A stretch of 64,000 nucleotides of DNA from Parus major (Eukaryota > Chordata > Aves > Passeriformes > Paridae), in the NCBI RefSeq assembly GCF_001522545.3, contig NC_031799.1, forward strand, positions 37,741,278 to 37,805,277. The letters run 5' to 3'. Both the position numbers and the translations under genes were made by a program. Shown piece after piece: positions 13,340 through 22,355 of this stretch. Below the pieces are notes generated by a model. That model ran no database searches, was not told where the DNA came from, and was given only the letters and a program-made list of their open reading frames with translations. Within the stretch, counting starts at the first letter, position 1, and every line of letters begins with the position of its first letter.

Positions 13340-16135
13340 GTAAGTTACATTTAACTAGTATTGAAAACAATAAATTTTTCAACACCCTTATGCTGAAATT
13401 AAAAAAAAATAAATTAGTATATTTTCTTGCTGCAGTTTGTCAAAAACTTGGCTATGTATTCATTTTGTTCTTCTGTGGTCCCCTAAACATAGTAATTTAA
13501 GGAAGCCACCCAGGGTAGGAGTATTCAACTCCACCTAAACATGCTAATCTTTTATCAAGTGGTGAAATAAAATAGAATTCCTTCTCTGCTTGCATTTTAT
13601 CTAAGCCAGAGGGAGGAGTGATGCTAGAAATATACTTCTCAGCAGGTTTCTTTTGCAGGATGAGGAAGGTAGGTGTGGCTGTGAATGCCAATGCAGGTAC
13701 GAGGTAGGTGCAAAGCAGTGGTGCTGTGGTAACCTCAGTTTTGAAGATGAGGGCCATAAGTACTATAGCACAACAGTGTACATCCAGGGAATGCTAGCCT
13801 CCCCATGGTTAGGGACATGCTACCCTGTATTTTCTGGGTTGTGAAGGCCTTAAAAGGCTGGACATACATAATTCCCTTAACATGGTGTTTTATTTTGGCC
13901 ATTGTGAATTTAGAATTCTAATTGTACCTCTGCCTTGTTATTTTCTATTTTACTTTTATTTATCTTTATTCACTATAAACTCTGTAAAATCAAGATACTC
14001 CCTGCCTAGGATGATTCTTAAATATTTAAATGTAGGTTTAAAAAATATAAAATGGTGAAGATACATCAAAATCTAGGCAAGATATTAATGCCTTTACCTT
14101 TTATGCTGACAATGAACAAGCTATTTACAGCCAATGAGGGTTTTGTGCTTCCAGGCAACATAGCACAATTGAATTATTGCAGTTTGTCATGCCTTCTTCT
14201 AGCTCAGAAGTATACCTCCTATTTATATCTCAGCCAATAAACAGGCCCCAGAGCTCTTGGCAAGTTCTGTATTAAAACAAACAAACAAAAAGGACATAAA
14301 AGAACAAAATTGTATAAGGAGTTATATATATTGAGCATATTTGTATTCTGTGAAAGGATAGAGATAACCACCAGCAGAACCTGGGGATTCGAAGAACCCT
14401 TGAGTTGATAAAACCACACAGAATTGCATTATGTTTGGAATAGCTATTATGCCAAATAAAGACATTTTCTGCAGTATAGGGAAATAATTTTTGCAACTTT
14501 TTTATGTAATCTTCATTTCATTTACTTCAACAGTGCATACAGTTAATGGTACAAACAGCTTCTGGTGTGATTACTATTTAAATTAGAGCTGTTGCATGTC
14601 TGTACTGATCATGTAACATGGCTTTTTTAAAAGTCCAGGAAAAAATGCAAATGAGCTATTTAAATCCTTCAAAGTTCTACAAAACAGCAGTGTGTTTACT
14701 GCATGTTAATGTTTAGGCCTAGGGGAGAATTATTAATGCTGGGTAGAGAAGGTAATTCTTATAGTAAGAAAATCTCACCATTTAAAAAATTCTCAATGAG
14801 AGCAACTGGAGCCCAGCTCCAAGGCCATTTGTGTGGCTGCCAGACCTTGGTACAGCTGCAAACCGTGGAAATCTGAGGTTTTGGTTCTCTTGGTGTCAGA
14901 GCATGCTTAGGGAATTGGCAAGGAGTTTCTGCCACTCTGAGACTTTCTCCTTTTATTTCAGTCATTGTTAAACTTTAAATTTCTCTTCTGGAGAAGAGAA
15001 CTTCTCTTCTGACGGGTTTTTTAAGGCCCACCAGCCAATGCTAGAAAGTGCAAAGAATAGCATTAAAAAATGTATTTTCTCAATGCTATCTAAATTTTTC
15101 CATTCCTGCAAGTGTCCAAACAATAACTGGAAAAGTCATTCTAAGCATGCTAAGATGCTAATATTTTGTCACATGTGTAATCCTATTTTGGTAAGTGCAG
15201 TTTTAACATTTACTGAATTCCTGTAATTAGCTGGAAAAAATGTATCATCAGAAAAAATAAAGATGATCTTCAATATGTTTCCTGTTAAGTTGGCCAGAGC
15301 TTTGTTGGCAGTGGTCAAAGGGGCCGAGATCTCCCTATAGGAGCCCCATTACCTTTTTTTATAGCTGCTATGTCCAGACGAAGTAGTTAGGAAAAGTCTG
15401 CCTTTGTACCCAGACAGAATTTATGCATGTTAAGCTGTATCTCTGATACAATGGGAGTCAAACACAAACATGACCATATACAGCTGATGTCCAGTTACAG
15501 AATTGCCAAATGGGAATTTTGGAGTGGAGTACTTCAGTCTTTGTTCATGGATGTGTGAGTAAACATGACAATTGGAAAGAAAATGTGTATCCTGTTGAAG
15601 GAAGGAGAAGCTTTTTCCTTAAGGGGCATCTGGAAAAAAATCAGGTAGTGGGTAAAAGAAAACAGTATTCAACTTGAAAAGTGGCAAGGAAAGTGGAGTG
15701 AGGAATGATTTTTTTGTCGTGCCATAACACAGAACTCATACATTAATAGTTTGTTTTTACATCGTCAACACAGCTTATAGACAACCACCTTTAGGCTAAA
15801 GAGACACAGAAAAAGCTAAGATTTTTTTAGGGGGGGAGAATAGGCATTAGAGAGTAAATGGTATTTTCTGTATTTTGCGTTGTCTATTTTGTTTCATTTT
15901 TAGTTTAAATGAGTACTAGGAGGTCAGTGGCAAAAAAACAGCTAACTAGTTATAATTGGTGGTGGGATGCCTGTGTATTATGTTCCTCTTTCAGGCCATG
16001 GGTGTGTATCTCTACGGTGAATTAATGGTGAATGAAGATGCAAAACAACAAGAACTTGCACGGAAATGCTTTGCTGCAGCACAAGAACATATGGATGCAT
16101 CCTCAGCCAAAGTGGTGGCAGAGATGTTATTCTGA
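13253..16135 (+). CDS. AOPEP: AOPEP (aminopeptidase O), last two coding exons, partial gene
   Basis: This is the 3' end of the gene for aminopeptidase O, an M1-family zinc metallopeptidase that removes N-terminal residues from peptides. Two exons (13253-13339 and 15995-16135) join in phase 0 and encode the last 75 residues, beginning VRHRWCELVIKHKYEPGYGD and ending KVVAEMLF before TGA. They match my memory of the vertebrate AOPEP C-terminus, including the AMGVYLYGELMV stretch and the VVAEMLF end. This part belongs to the helical C-terminal domain related to leukotriene A4 hydrolase; the catalytic HExxH region is upstream of the window. The intron between them is 2655 bp with GTAAGT and TTTCAG ends. 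Convergent FANCC downstream and the microRNA cluster just past the stop fit the conserved AOPEP-FANCC neighbourhood. I found no further AOPEP exon in 1-13252, so the preceding intron is probably long. Confidence 0.93.
13340..15994 (+). other. AOPEP last coding intron
   Basis: A 2655-bp intron with GTAAGT and TTTCAG ends. No repeat family or RNA gene recognised. Confidence 0.85.
15995..16135 (+). CDS. AOPEP: AOPEP last coding exon with stop
   Basis: The coding part is 141 bp: 46 codons plus TGA at 16133-16135. The acceptor is TTCCTCTTTCAG. The peptide begins AMGVYLYGELMVNEDAK and ends VVAEMLF. A donor-like AAAAG|GTGATT lies directly after the stop (intron would begin at 16140), so the exon may end at 16139. 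Confidence 0.93.
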   Translation, partial: AMGVYLYGELMVNEDAKQQELARKCFAAAQEHMDASSAKVVAEMLF

Positions 16136-16145
16136 AAAGGTGATT
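16136..16145 (+). promoter_or_regulatory. candidate 5' splice site just after the AOPEP stop
   Basis: After TGA the sequence reads AAAAG|GTGATT, with the putative exon end at 16139 and intron start at 16140. It matches the donor core AAG|GT but is weak at +5. If used, the microRNA cluster is inside a 3'-UTR intron. An intron this close to the stop would not trigger nonsense-mediated decay. This is inference from sequence plus the known intronic status of the cluster in mammalian AOPEP. Confidence 0.45.
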
Positions 16146-17616
16146 TTTCATTTTAATCCCAACACCCTGAATTTGCTTCATAGAGAAAGAATATGCAGAT
16201 CTCACTGAATGTGGTAAACTTTGGCATACCATACAGCTTGCGACTACTTAGGCTGAGAAATAACTCTTGTTACATATCTTGTTGGCTTTTTTTTTTTCTT
16301 TTTCTTAAGCCCAGCTGCAGGAGCAGTGAGTTACATACATGTAGGCAAAACTGGAGAACGTGGAGAATGGCTTTGTTGTAATGGACTGTACAAGAGGCAA
16401 CTGTAAGTCCAAATGGCCTAAGAAGGCCAGGCTCTGCCTACAGTTGTTTCCCATTCTGTATTCTTAACTCTGCTTACAAAAATTTCAATTGTGCAGGGAG
16501 CATTTCTGTTTAATAGAGCTGCATGTGTACTTGACAGGCAGCACAGTCTTTGAAAAGAGCCTGATCCCACAGTGGAAATACGAAACTGGGCTGGAAGCAA
16601 ATATGAATCATGTGAGAACAAGCTGATAATTCAGATGTTTTTGTGTTAAGGGTATTGAAGATTGATTATGAGGTAAGAAAAGTAGCCTTAAAACAAAGAA
16701 GCTAGCTTGTTTGAAGTTAAAGGGAGAGGAATCAGCAGAGAAGAACCACAATTGCAAGAAATATTTATGGAATAAAGAGTGCCGCAGGCTATAAATTTGG
16801 AAAGACATTTTTCAGTTCTCTGTTTGAACAGTTGGAGGTAGCCTTACAGTGTCTGCACATGCATCTCTAACATATAACCCAAAAAGATTTGTATGAAAGT
16901 TTCTTCCAGTACAGCATATCTCAGATTTTTGGTTAATCACATCAGTCATTCTGATTGCCTTGGTTGTTAACAAAACTTTACTGCTAATTTATGGTATCAA
17001 AATTCAGCCTTCTAATTTAGCAGAAACATTGTCACCTAATTGCTACCAAGCAAAAATTGTAATTTTCTCATGTTCTAGCAGTATTTGTGAGTTCCACTTG
17101 ATTTTGTAGTGTTTTTTGCTATGTTTTTAGGAAATACAGCCAATGACAGATACTATGAAAGCAAGTTTGATTATGAAAAGCCATGTTGTTCTTCTGTATA
17201 GACAAGAACTGTGCCTGCCAAGAAGACTTTTTTGGGAAAGGTAGATCAGATTGTAGAGTGGCTGGGTATCAGTTGTGGGGTAGGAGAGACACCTTTTAAA
17301 TAGTCAGGACTAGAAGGACTCTCTTGTGTATCCTCAATTATCAAGGATTCGCAGGAATTTTGAGTTATGTTCAGCAATTCTTAATCTGTCTTTGATTGTC
17401 TGAAGGTCAGAAACAATAAAATCAAAATTTCTAAATCAAAGTTTCCAATGGTAAGTATTTAGCACAAGAAATTTACGTGGTATGCAGGTGTTAGCAGTAG
17501 CCTAGAATTACCCCTTTGACTTTACAGACAGAGTGGAAGTGCATGGTGAGCTATAACATAAAATCTAAAGATACTGAGCACAATATTCTGTGTGACTGCA
17601 CAGCTTTCTTTTAATG
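16140..17616 (+). other. AOPEP 3' UTR or 3'-UTR intron before the microRNA cluster
   Basis: No coding exon. It contains AATAAA at 16771-16776 and 17415-17420. Whether it is exonic depends on use of the donor-like site at 16140. Confidence 0.6.
17415..17420 (+). terminator. AATAAA upstream of the microRNA cluster
   Basis: AATAAA lies 1.28 kb past the AOPEP stop and 200 bp before mir-23b. Its downstream context is A-rich (atcaaaatttc) without an obvious GT-rich element. It is a candidate AOPEP mRNA end if the 3' UTR is not spliced. Another AATAAA is at 16771-16776. Confidence 0.25.
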
Positions 17617-17700
17617 TTATGGCTGTTTGGGTTCCTGGCATGATGATTTGTGACTTAAGATTAAAATCACATTGCCAGGGATTACCACACAGCCATGACC
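17617..17700 (+). ncRNA. MIR23B: mir-23b precursor hairpin
   Basis: The 3p arm at 17666-17688 begins atcacattgccaggga and is identical to the vertebrate miR-23b-3p sequence I know (23 nt, including the ending that separates 23b from 23a). The 5p arm at 17628-17649 begins tgggttcctggcatg and differs by one base from the human 5p. The loop is tgacttaagatt. The basal stem is extended: atggctgt at 17619-17626 is perfectly complementary to acagccat at 17689-17696. The miRNA acts in Argonaute complexes to repress target mRNAs. It lies about 1.5 kb past the AOPEP stop on the same strand, and is probably cut from the AOPEP primary transcript or an independent primary miRNA. Confidence 0.98.
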
Positions 17701-17765
17701 ACAGCTGCTGGCATGAAACTCACCATTAACGGTCTGATGTGTGCACAGCGTGGAATCCTCTCCAT

Positions 17766-17866
17766 CTATCAAACAAACAAACAAAAAACACACCAACCCT
17801 CACCCCCAAACAAAAAGAAAAAAAAAAAAAAAAGAAACAAACCCCCAAACCCACCAAAAACAGAGG
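17766..17866 (+). repeat. A/C-rich low-complexity tract between mir-23b and mir-27b
   Basis: Starts with repeated caaa units, then acaccaaccctcaccccc and a run of A, then aaacaaacccccaaaccc. It separates two hairpins of the cluster. Confidence 0.9.
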
Positions 17867-17925
17867 AGAGCAGCAGAGCATCATGGAAGAACCTCCTCCG
17901 AAAGCTATCTCTGCTGAGACTGAGA

Positions 17926-18018
17926 TCTCTCTGGCGAGGTGCAGAGCTTAGCTGATTGGTGAACAGTGATTGTTTTCCTCTTTGTTCACAGTGGCTAAGT
18001 TCTGCACCTGAAGAGAAG
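17926..18018 (+). ncRNA. MIR27B: mir-27b precursor hairpin
   Basis: The 3p arm at 17985-18005 begins ttcacagtggctaag and ends ttctgc, the full 21-nt miR-27b-3p. The 5p arm at 17943-17964 begins agagcttagctgatt, identical to the known miR-27b-5p. The lower stem pairs gaggtgcagagc (5' side) with ttctgcacctg (3' side). The terminal loop differs slightly from the human loop at two positions. The 3p strand is known as a regulator of lipid metabolism, angiogenesis and muscle differentiation in vertebrates. It is the middle member of the cluster. Confidence 0.98.
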
Positions 18019-18305
18019 GGAGAGGAGACTCTCTGCAGGGCAGAGAGCATTTGCTGGCTGAGATCCCTTCCTGCTGAACAGGCAGATTTGCGATGAGTGC
18101 ATTTGTCCGAGGTTCAGTGTATGAAGAATAAGAGGCAGAGGCAACCTGGGAAGGACCAAAGACTTTTAGTTTTAGTTGAGAATAAACAGTACTTCTTAAG
18201 TTCTCAGTCTGATTGCAAATATAAGCCATTGCTTACAGTAATTTGGTTACCATGCTATCCTGAAGGTCAGAGGAAATAATGTTTGTGACTTTAACTGAAA
18301 TTGTC

Positions 18306-18311
18306 AATAAA
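18306..18311 (+). terminator. AATAAA between mir-27b and mir-24-1
   Basis: The context is gtcaataaagcctttg followed by T-rich and TG-containing sequence (ttttatagtcttctcttt, then gctgtcatga), a plausible complete poly(A) site. If used, the transcript would carry mir-23b and mir-27b but not mir-24-1. Confidence 0.4.
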
Positions 18312-18466
18312 GCCTTTGTTTTATAGTCTTCTCTTTAATGGATGCTGTCATGATCTCTCTGCAGTTCTAGCTTAGCACTGTGTGTCGTTTGCAGGAAATG
18401 GTGGCAGCTCCAGTCGGAAACAACTTATGGCTGCTGCTGTTGTTCCAGGCTGTTGATGGACCCGTC

Positions 18467-18534
18467 CTCCGGTGCCTACTGAGCTGATATCAGTTCTGAT
18501 TTTACACACTGGCTCAGTTCAGCAGGAACAGGAG
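18467..18534 (+). ncRNA. MIR24-1: mir-24-1 precursor hairpin
   Basis: The 68-nt hairpin has closing ends ctcc and ggag. The 3p arm at 18510-18531 begins tggctcagttcagcag and matches miR-24-3p fully. The 5p arm at 18473-18494 begins tgcctactgagctg and matches miR-24-1-5p. One loop base differs from the human precursor (G where human has C). It is the last member of the cluster, about 450 bp after mir-27b. Confidence 0.98.
18467..18534 (-). ncRNA. possible antisense mir-3074 hairpin
   Basis: The opposite strand of the mir-24-1 hairpin is also a near-perfect hairpin. The complement of 18509-18529 starts gttcctgctgaact, matching the miR-3074-5p sequence known from mammals. Whether this strand is transcribed here cannot be seen; FANCC is on this strand but its likely poly(A) site is 13 kb before this point. 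Confidence 0.35.
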
Positions 18535-20960
18535 TCGAGCCCTAGAGCAAAAAAAAAAAAAGATGTACGTTTCCTAAGAGCATTTGAGAAATATTGTTGC
18601 TGTTTTCTCTCTAAAAATGAATCAGTACATATTATGATATCCTAATGTTAGACACTAAATGGCCTAAGGTGGAAAAGCTACCTCAGTACTGTTTAAGAGG
18701 ACTGTTGGCTAAAGATGAGAAGGTATGTGGATATGTAGCACATCACACAGTATTGCTCTGGTAACTCTCCTCCAACATTATTTTCAGAGTAACCTGCTAA
18801 TAAACAAGAGACTTAGTGCTTCCACCATGGATACTCCTTGTCTTCTCCAGACCTTGTTGTGGTAGCTCTAGGAAGCTAAAGAAATCACTGTTAACTCTGT
18901 AGCTACAGTTATACTCTACTGGTAATCTAAAAAATAACTCAGTTTGGGGAGGCAATCAAGAATGCACAGATATCCCTGCATTGTGACAGAGTAATAACTT
19001 TATTACTTTACTGCTGTTTCCATTGCAGGAAAGATCACAGACAACTCTTTTAATAGATCTTCTACTAAACCCTGATGGTACTAGGATTTCATTGACCCAG
19101 GACATCAAAGGAAGGATTATGTGACTACTAAAACAATCAGCTGACAAAAATATTTACCTTTCTGTATTTCTAGAGGCTCACTGTAACTGAGAACACATGC
19201 ACACAAAACAAACTACACAAACACACACGTGTTAGTCTGGCTTTAAGTAATTATTTTCTATAAAAATCTTGGGATTTATCCTTGTACTTTGGTAATACAA
19301 TCATTCTGGTTTGCAGATGCCAAAGATTCTTGTTTTGAACAGCTTTATTAATTTGGGCATTCTGAAAAAGGATGAAACTGTATTGTGTACTTAAAATTTT
19401 GTTTGTAACTTTTATGTCATATTTTAAAAATCTCAATATAAAATCAACAGGGGCTGGGGTGGGACTCATAAGATTAGATAGGAGCAGAAATACACTGTGG
19501 AGAGTTACCTGCCATCATCCTGGTGCTGGGATGGAACTGAAGAAGAAACAAAGATCATCATGCTCTCTCTGTCATGTTTAGGTTAAATTTTGCCAGAAAT
19601 GTCAGGCCTCCCATTTTCTTAAAGTGTCTTAGTGTCTTTCATACCTTTGTGATGTTTCTTTTGCAGTGATATGTCAAGTGTATGTCTTTTTTCCTGATCA
19701 ATGAATCTTTACATTTTTAGAAGACACCATAATTGTTCCTTTCAGGAAGTAAGAATTTAAACCACAAAAATCTGTGAACTTATTTCCTTGTACTCTACTG
19801 TTTTATAGCAAATCCTCTTGTAAAAATAAATTATTTTTTTTCAAGTACATACAGTGTTTCCATTGCACAGTGGTTCAACATTAAAAAACTTGGGAAGAGG
19901 AATGACTCAATTTATGCTTTTGCAGCAGGAGAAAAGCACCTGGAACTCATTACTTAAGGGATGTTAATGAGAAAAAAATAAATGGGGTATTCTTTCTTAA
20001 AGTTCTTCGGCTCAGAATCTGAAGTAAAAGCCTGCCTCAAAAGTGTCTTCAGTACAAAGAGTACAGTTCCCTTTCACGTCACATTTTCTGACCTCTCCCT
20101 TTGCAGGCATAGAGTGTCAAAACCTGAATTAAGGGACACTCAGCAAGTTCTTTCAAATGCAGGAAGAGTTAGGGAATTGTCCAGGAAGGCGCTGAGACAC
20201 CACAATGACTTGTAATGTAGTGACACTCACAGACGTAGTTATTACAGGATCCCATTCAGAACAGTTACGCTTCATTTCACAGGTTTTTTTCTGCAAAGGC
20301 CAGCAAAGGAAACCAGCTTCCTTTTTGCCTTTTCCATTGTGTAGGAAAAATGTAGAGCTGGATAAGACTCTTGTACAAAATATGCAGAAATTAAATACAT
20401 CGTAAGCTTCTTCAGTACTATCAAAGCTAGTACTATTAAAACTATAGGACAAGTAAGATATTACATGCATTTTAAAATATCACTGAATTTTCCTTCTTTC
20501 AAAACTTGCCCTTTTTTTTTTTAATATTGAGCACATCAGTAGTTTGTTTTGTTTGCTTCAGCTCTTACACTCTGCTTCAGCAGTATTAACTTGAACGTTT
20601 CTCCTTACCACAACTTCATGACCCATCATGCATGGTAGCAACTGAGAAAATGAACAGAAAATGAAACACAAACACCAAAAAAAAAAAAAAGGGCAAGAAG
20701 CAGGGCCCTTCATCAGGGTTTATAGGGCCTTTTGTTACTAACCCGAGCATTATGAAAACGAGTGAGGCTCCAGATTAAGAAGAAAGTTGAAGGTGGCATT
20801 GAACAGTTACTGTCACCATAACTCATCAGAGATCATAGGAGACTCATGTATGTATTACTTAGTAGGGTCATTAACACAATACAAACATTACCCTTAGTTC
20901 CTTCTGAATCCTTAAATTCCTTCATGTCAAAGCACTGGAAGTGAGCCATATAATTATTTA
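18535..20960. other. sequence downstream of the microRNA cluster
   Basis: Holds the candidate terminal exon at 19029-19845 and CA-rich sequence at about 19197-19229. No other gene seen. Confidence 0.5.
19029..19845 (+). other. candidate terminal 3'-UTR exon of AOPEP
   Basis: A strong acceptor-like tract (ttactgctgtttccattgcag) ends at 19028, about 500 bp past mir-24-1. An AATAAA follows at 19825-19830 and a second at 19977-19982. Together with the donor-like site at 16140 this would put the whole cluster in one intron of about 2.9 kb. This is an untested model; other acceptors (for example the ttgcag at 18389-18394) are possible. Confidence 0.25.
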
Positions 20961-22355
20961 CAGAATCACAGAATAAGATTAATTGGGAGGGACACGTAAA
21001 AATCATTGAATACAAGTCCTGGTAAAGCACCATCCCCAAGGGTCACACCATGTGTTTGAGAGCATTGTCTGAACACTTTTTGAACTGTCAGATGTTGTGA
21101 CCACCACCCTGAGGACCCTGTTCCAGTTCCCAGCCACCCTCTGGGTGAGGAACCTTTTCCTGATATCCAGTCTAAACCTCCTTTGATAAAATTTCAGGCC
21201 ATTCCCAGGGGTCCAGTCCCTGGTCACCACAAACAAGAGATCAGTGCCTGCCCCTCCTCTTCCCCTTGTGAGGAAGCTGTAACTGCAGTGAGGTCTGTCC
21301 TCAGTCTCCTCCAGGCTGAACAGACCAAATGCCCTCAGCTGCTCCTTTTATAGCAAAACCCCCAGCACTGGAGGTGAGGCTACCCCAGGTCAGAGCAGAG
21401 AGGGACAATCCCCTCCCTTGATGCCCCCCAGGACAGGGTTGTCCCTCCTGGCTGCCAAGGCACTGCTGGCTCATGTTTAACACATCATTGACCAGGAACC
21501 CCAGGTCCCTTTCCATGGTGCTGCTTCCCAGTGTCTCATTCCCCAGTCTGTCCATACATCCAGGGCTGCCCCATCCCAGCTGCAGAACCCAGCACTTTCC
21601 TTGTTGAACTTGATGTGGTTGGTGATTGCCCAGACCCCTGATTTGTCAAGGTCTCTCTGCAGGGCCTCCCTGCCCTCGAGGGAGTCAACAGCTCCTTCCA
21701 GTTTAATATCATCTGCAAACTTGCTCAGTATCCCTTCCAGTCCTGTGTCCAGGTCATTATGAAGATGTTGAAGAGCAGAGGGCTGAGGGTGGGGCCCTGT
21801 GGAACCCCACCAGTGACAGGTTCCCAGTCTGATGTCACCCCATTCACTGTGACCCTTTGTGCCCAACCCGTGAGCCAGCTGTTCACCCATCCCAGCATGT
21901 GTTTATCCAGCTGTGGGCTGGAGATTAGGTCCAGAAGGATCCTGTGAGAGACAGCTTCAAAGGCTTTACTGGCTTCCCTTGGTCAGCTGGGTCACCTTGT
22001 CATGAAAGGAAACCAGGTTGATAAGCAGGACTTTCTTCACCTGAAGCTGTGCTGGCTGTGACCAATGACTGTTTTGTCTTTCAGGTGTTATTCAGTATCC
22101 CCAGAATAAACTTCTCCATAACTTTATCAGGCACTGGAGTGAGACTGAGAGACCTGTCGTTTCCTGGGTCCTCCTTCCTGCCCTTCTTGAAAATCAGGAC
22201 AATAGTTTCCAGCTTCCAGTCACCTGCGACCTCTCTGGATTCCCAAGACCACTCAGAAGAAACATTTTGTGACTACATAAGCCAGCTCTTGAAGGATTCT
22301 TGGGTGAATCCTATCACGCCCCATACATTTTCAAGGATCCAGCTGGAGCAGTAGA
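20961..22355 (-). repeat. CR1 LINE, 1.4 kb, with broken ORF2 reverse-transcriptase region
   Basis: An inverted CR1 whose 3' tail (cagaatcacagaata) is at 20961. Reading the - strand, pieces of ORF2 are recognisable in more than one frame: the RT catalytic block KFADD, then [14 protein letters not shown], ending with RFRLDIRKRFLTQRV. Frames are interrupted, so it is a dead copy. It lies in the space between AOPEP and FANCC. Low-complexity or unique sequence follows on both sides. Confidence 0.93.

Noticed and set aside
17695..18229. Open frames across the mir-23b to mir-27b interval
   Set aside because: They run through the A/C-rich tract and the miRNA hairpins and are chance readings.
21003..21890. 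Open frames on the - strand of 60-137 codons
   Set aside because: They are broken fragments of CR1 ORF2, not a host gene.
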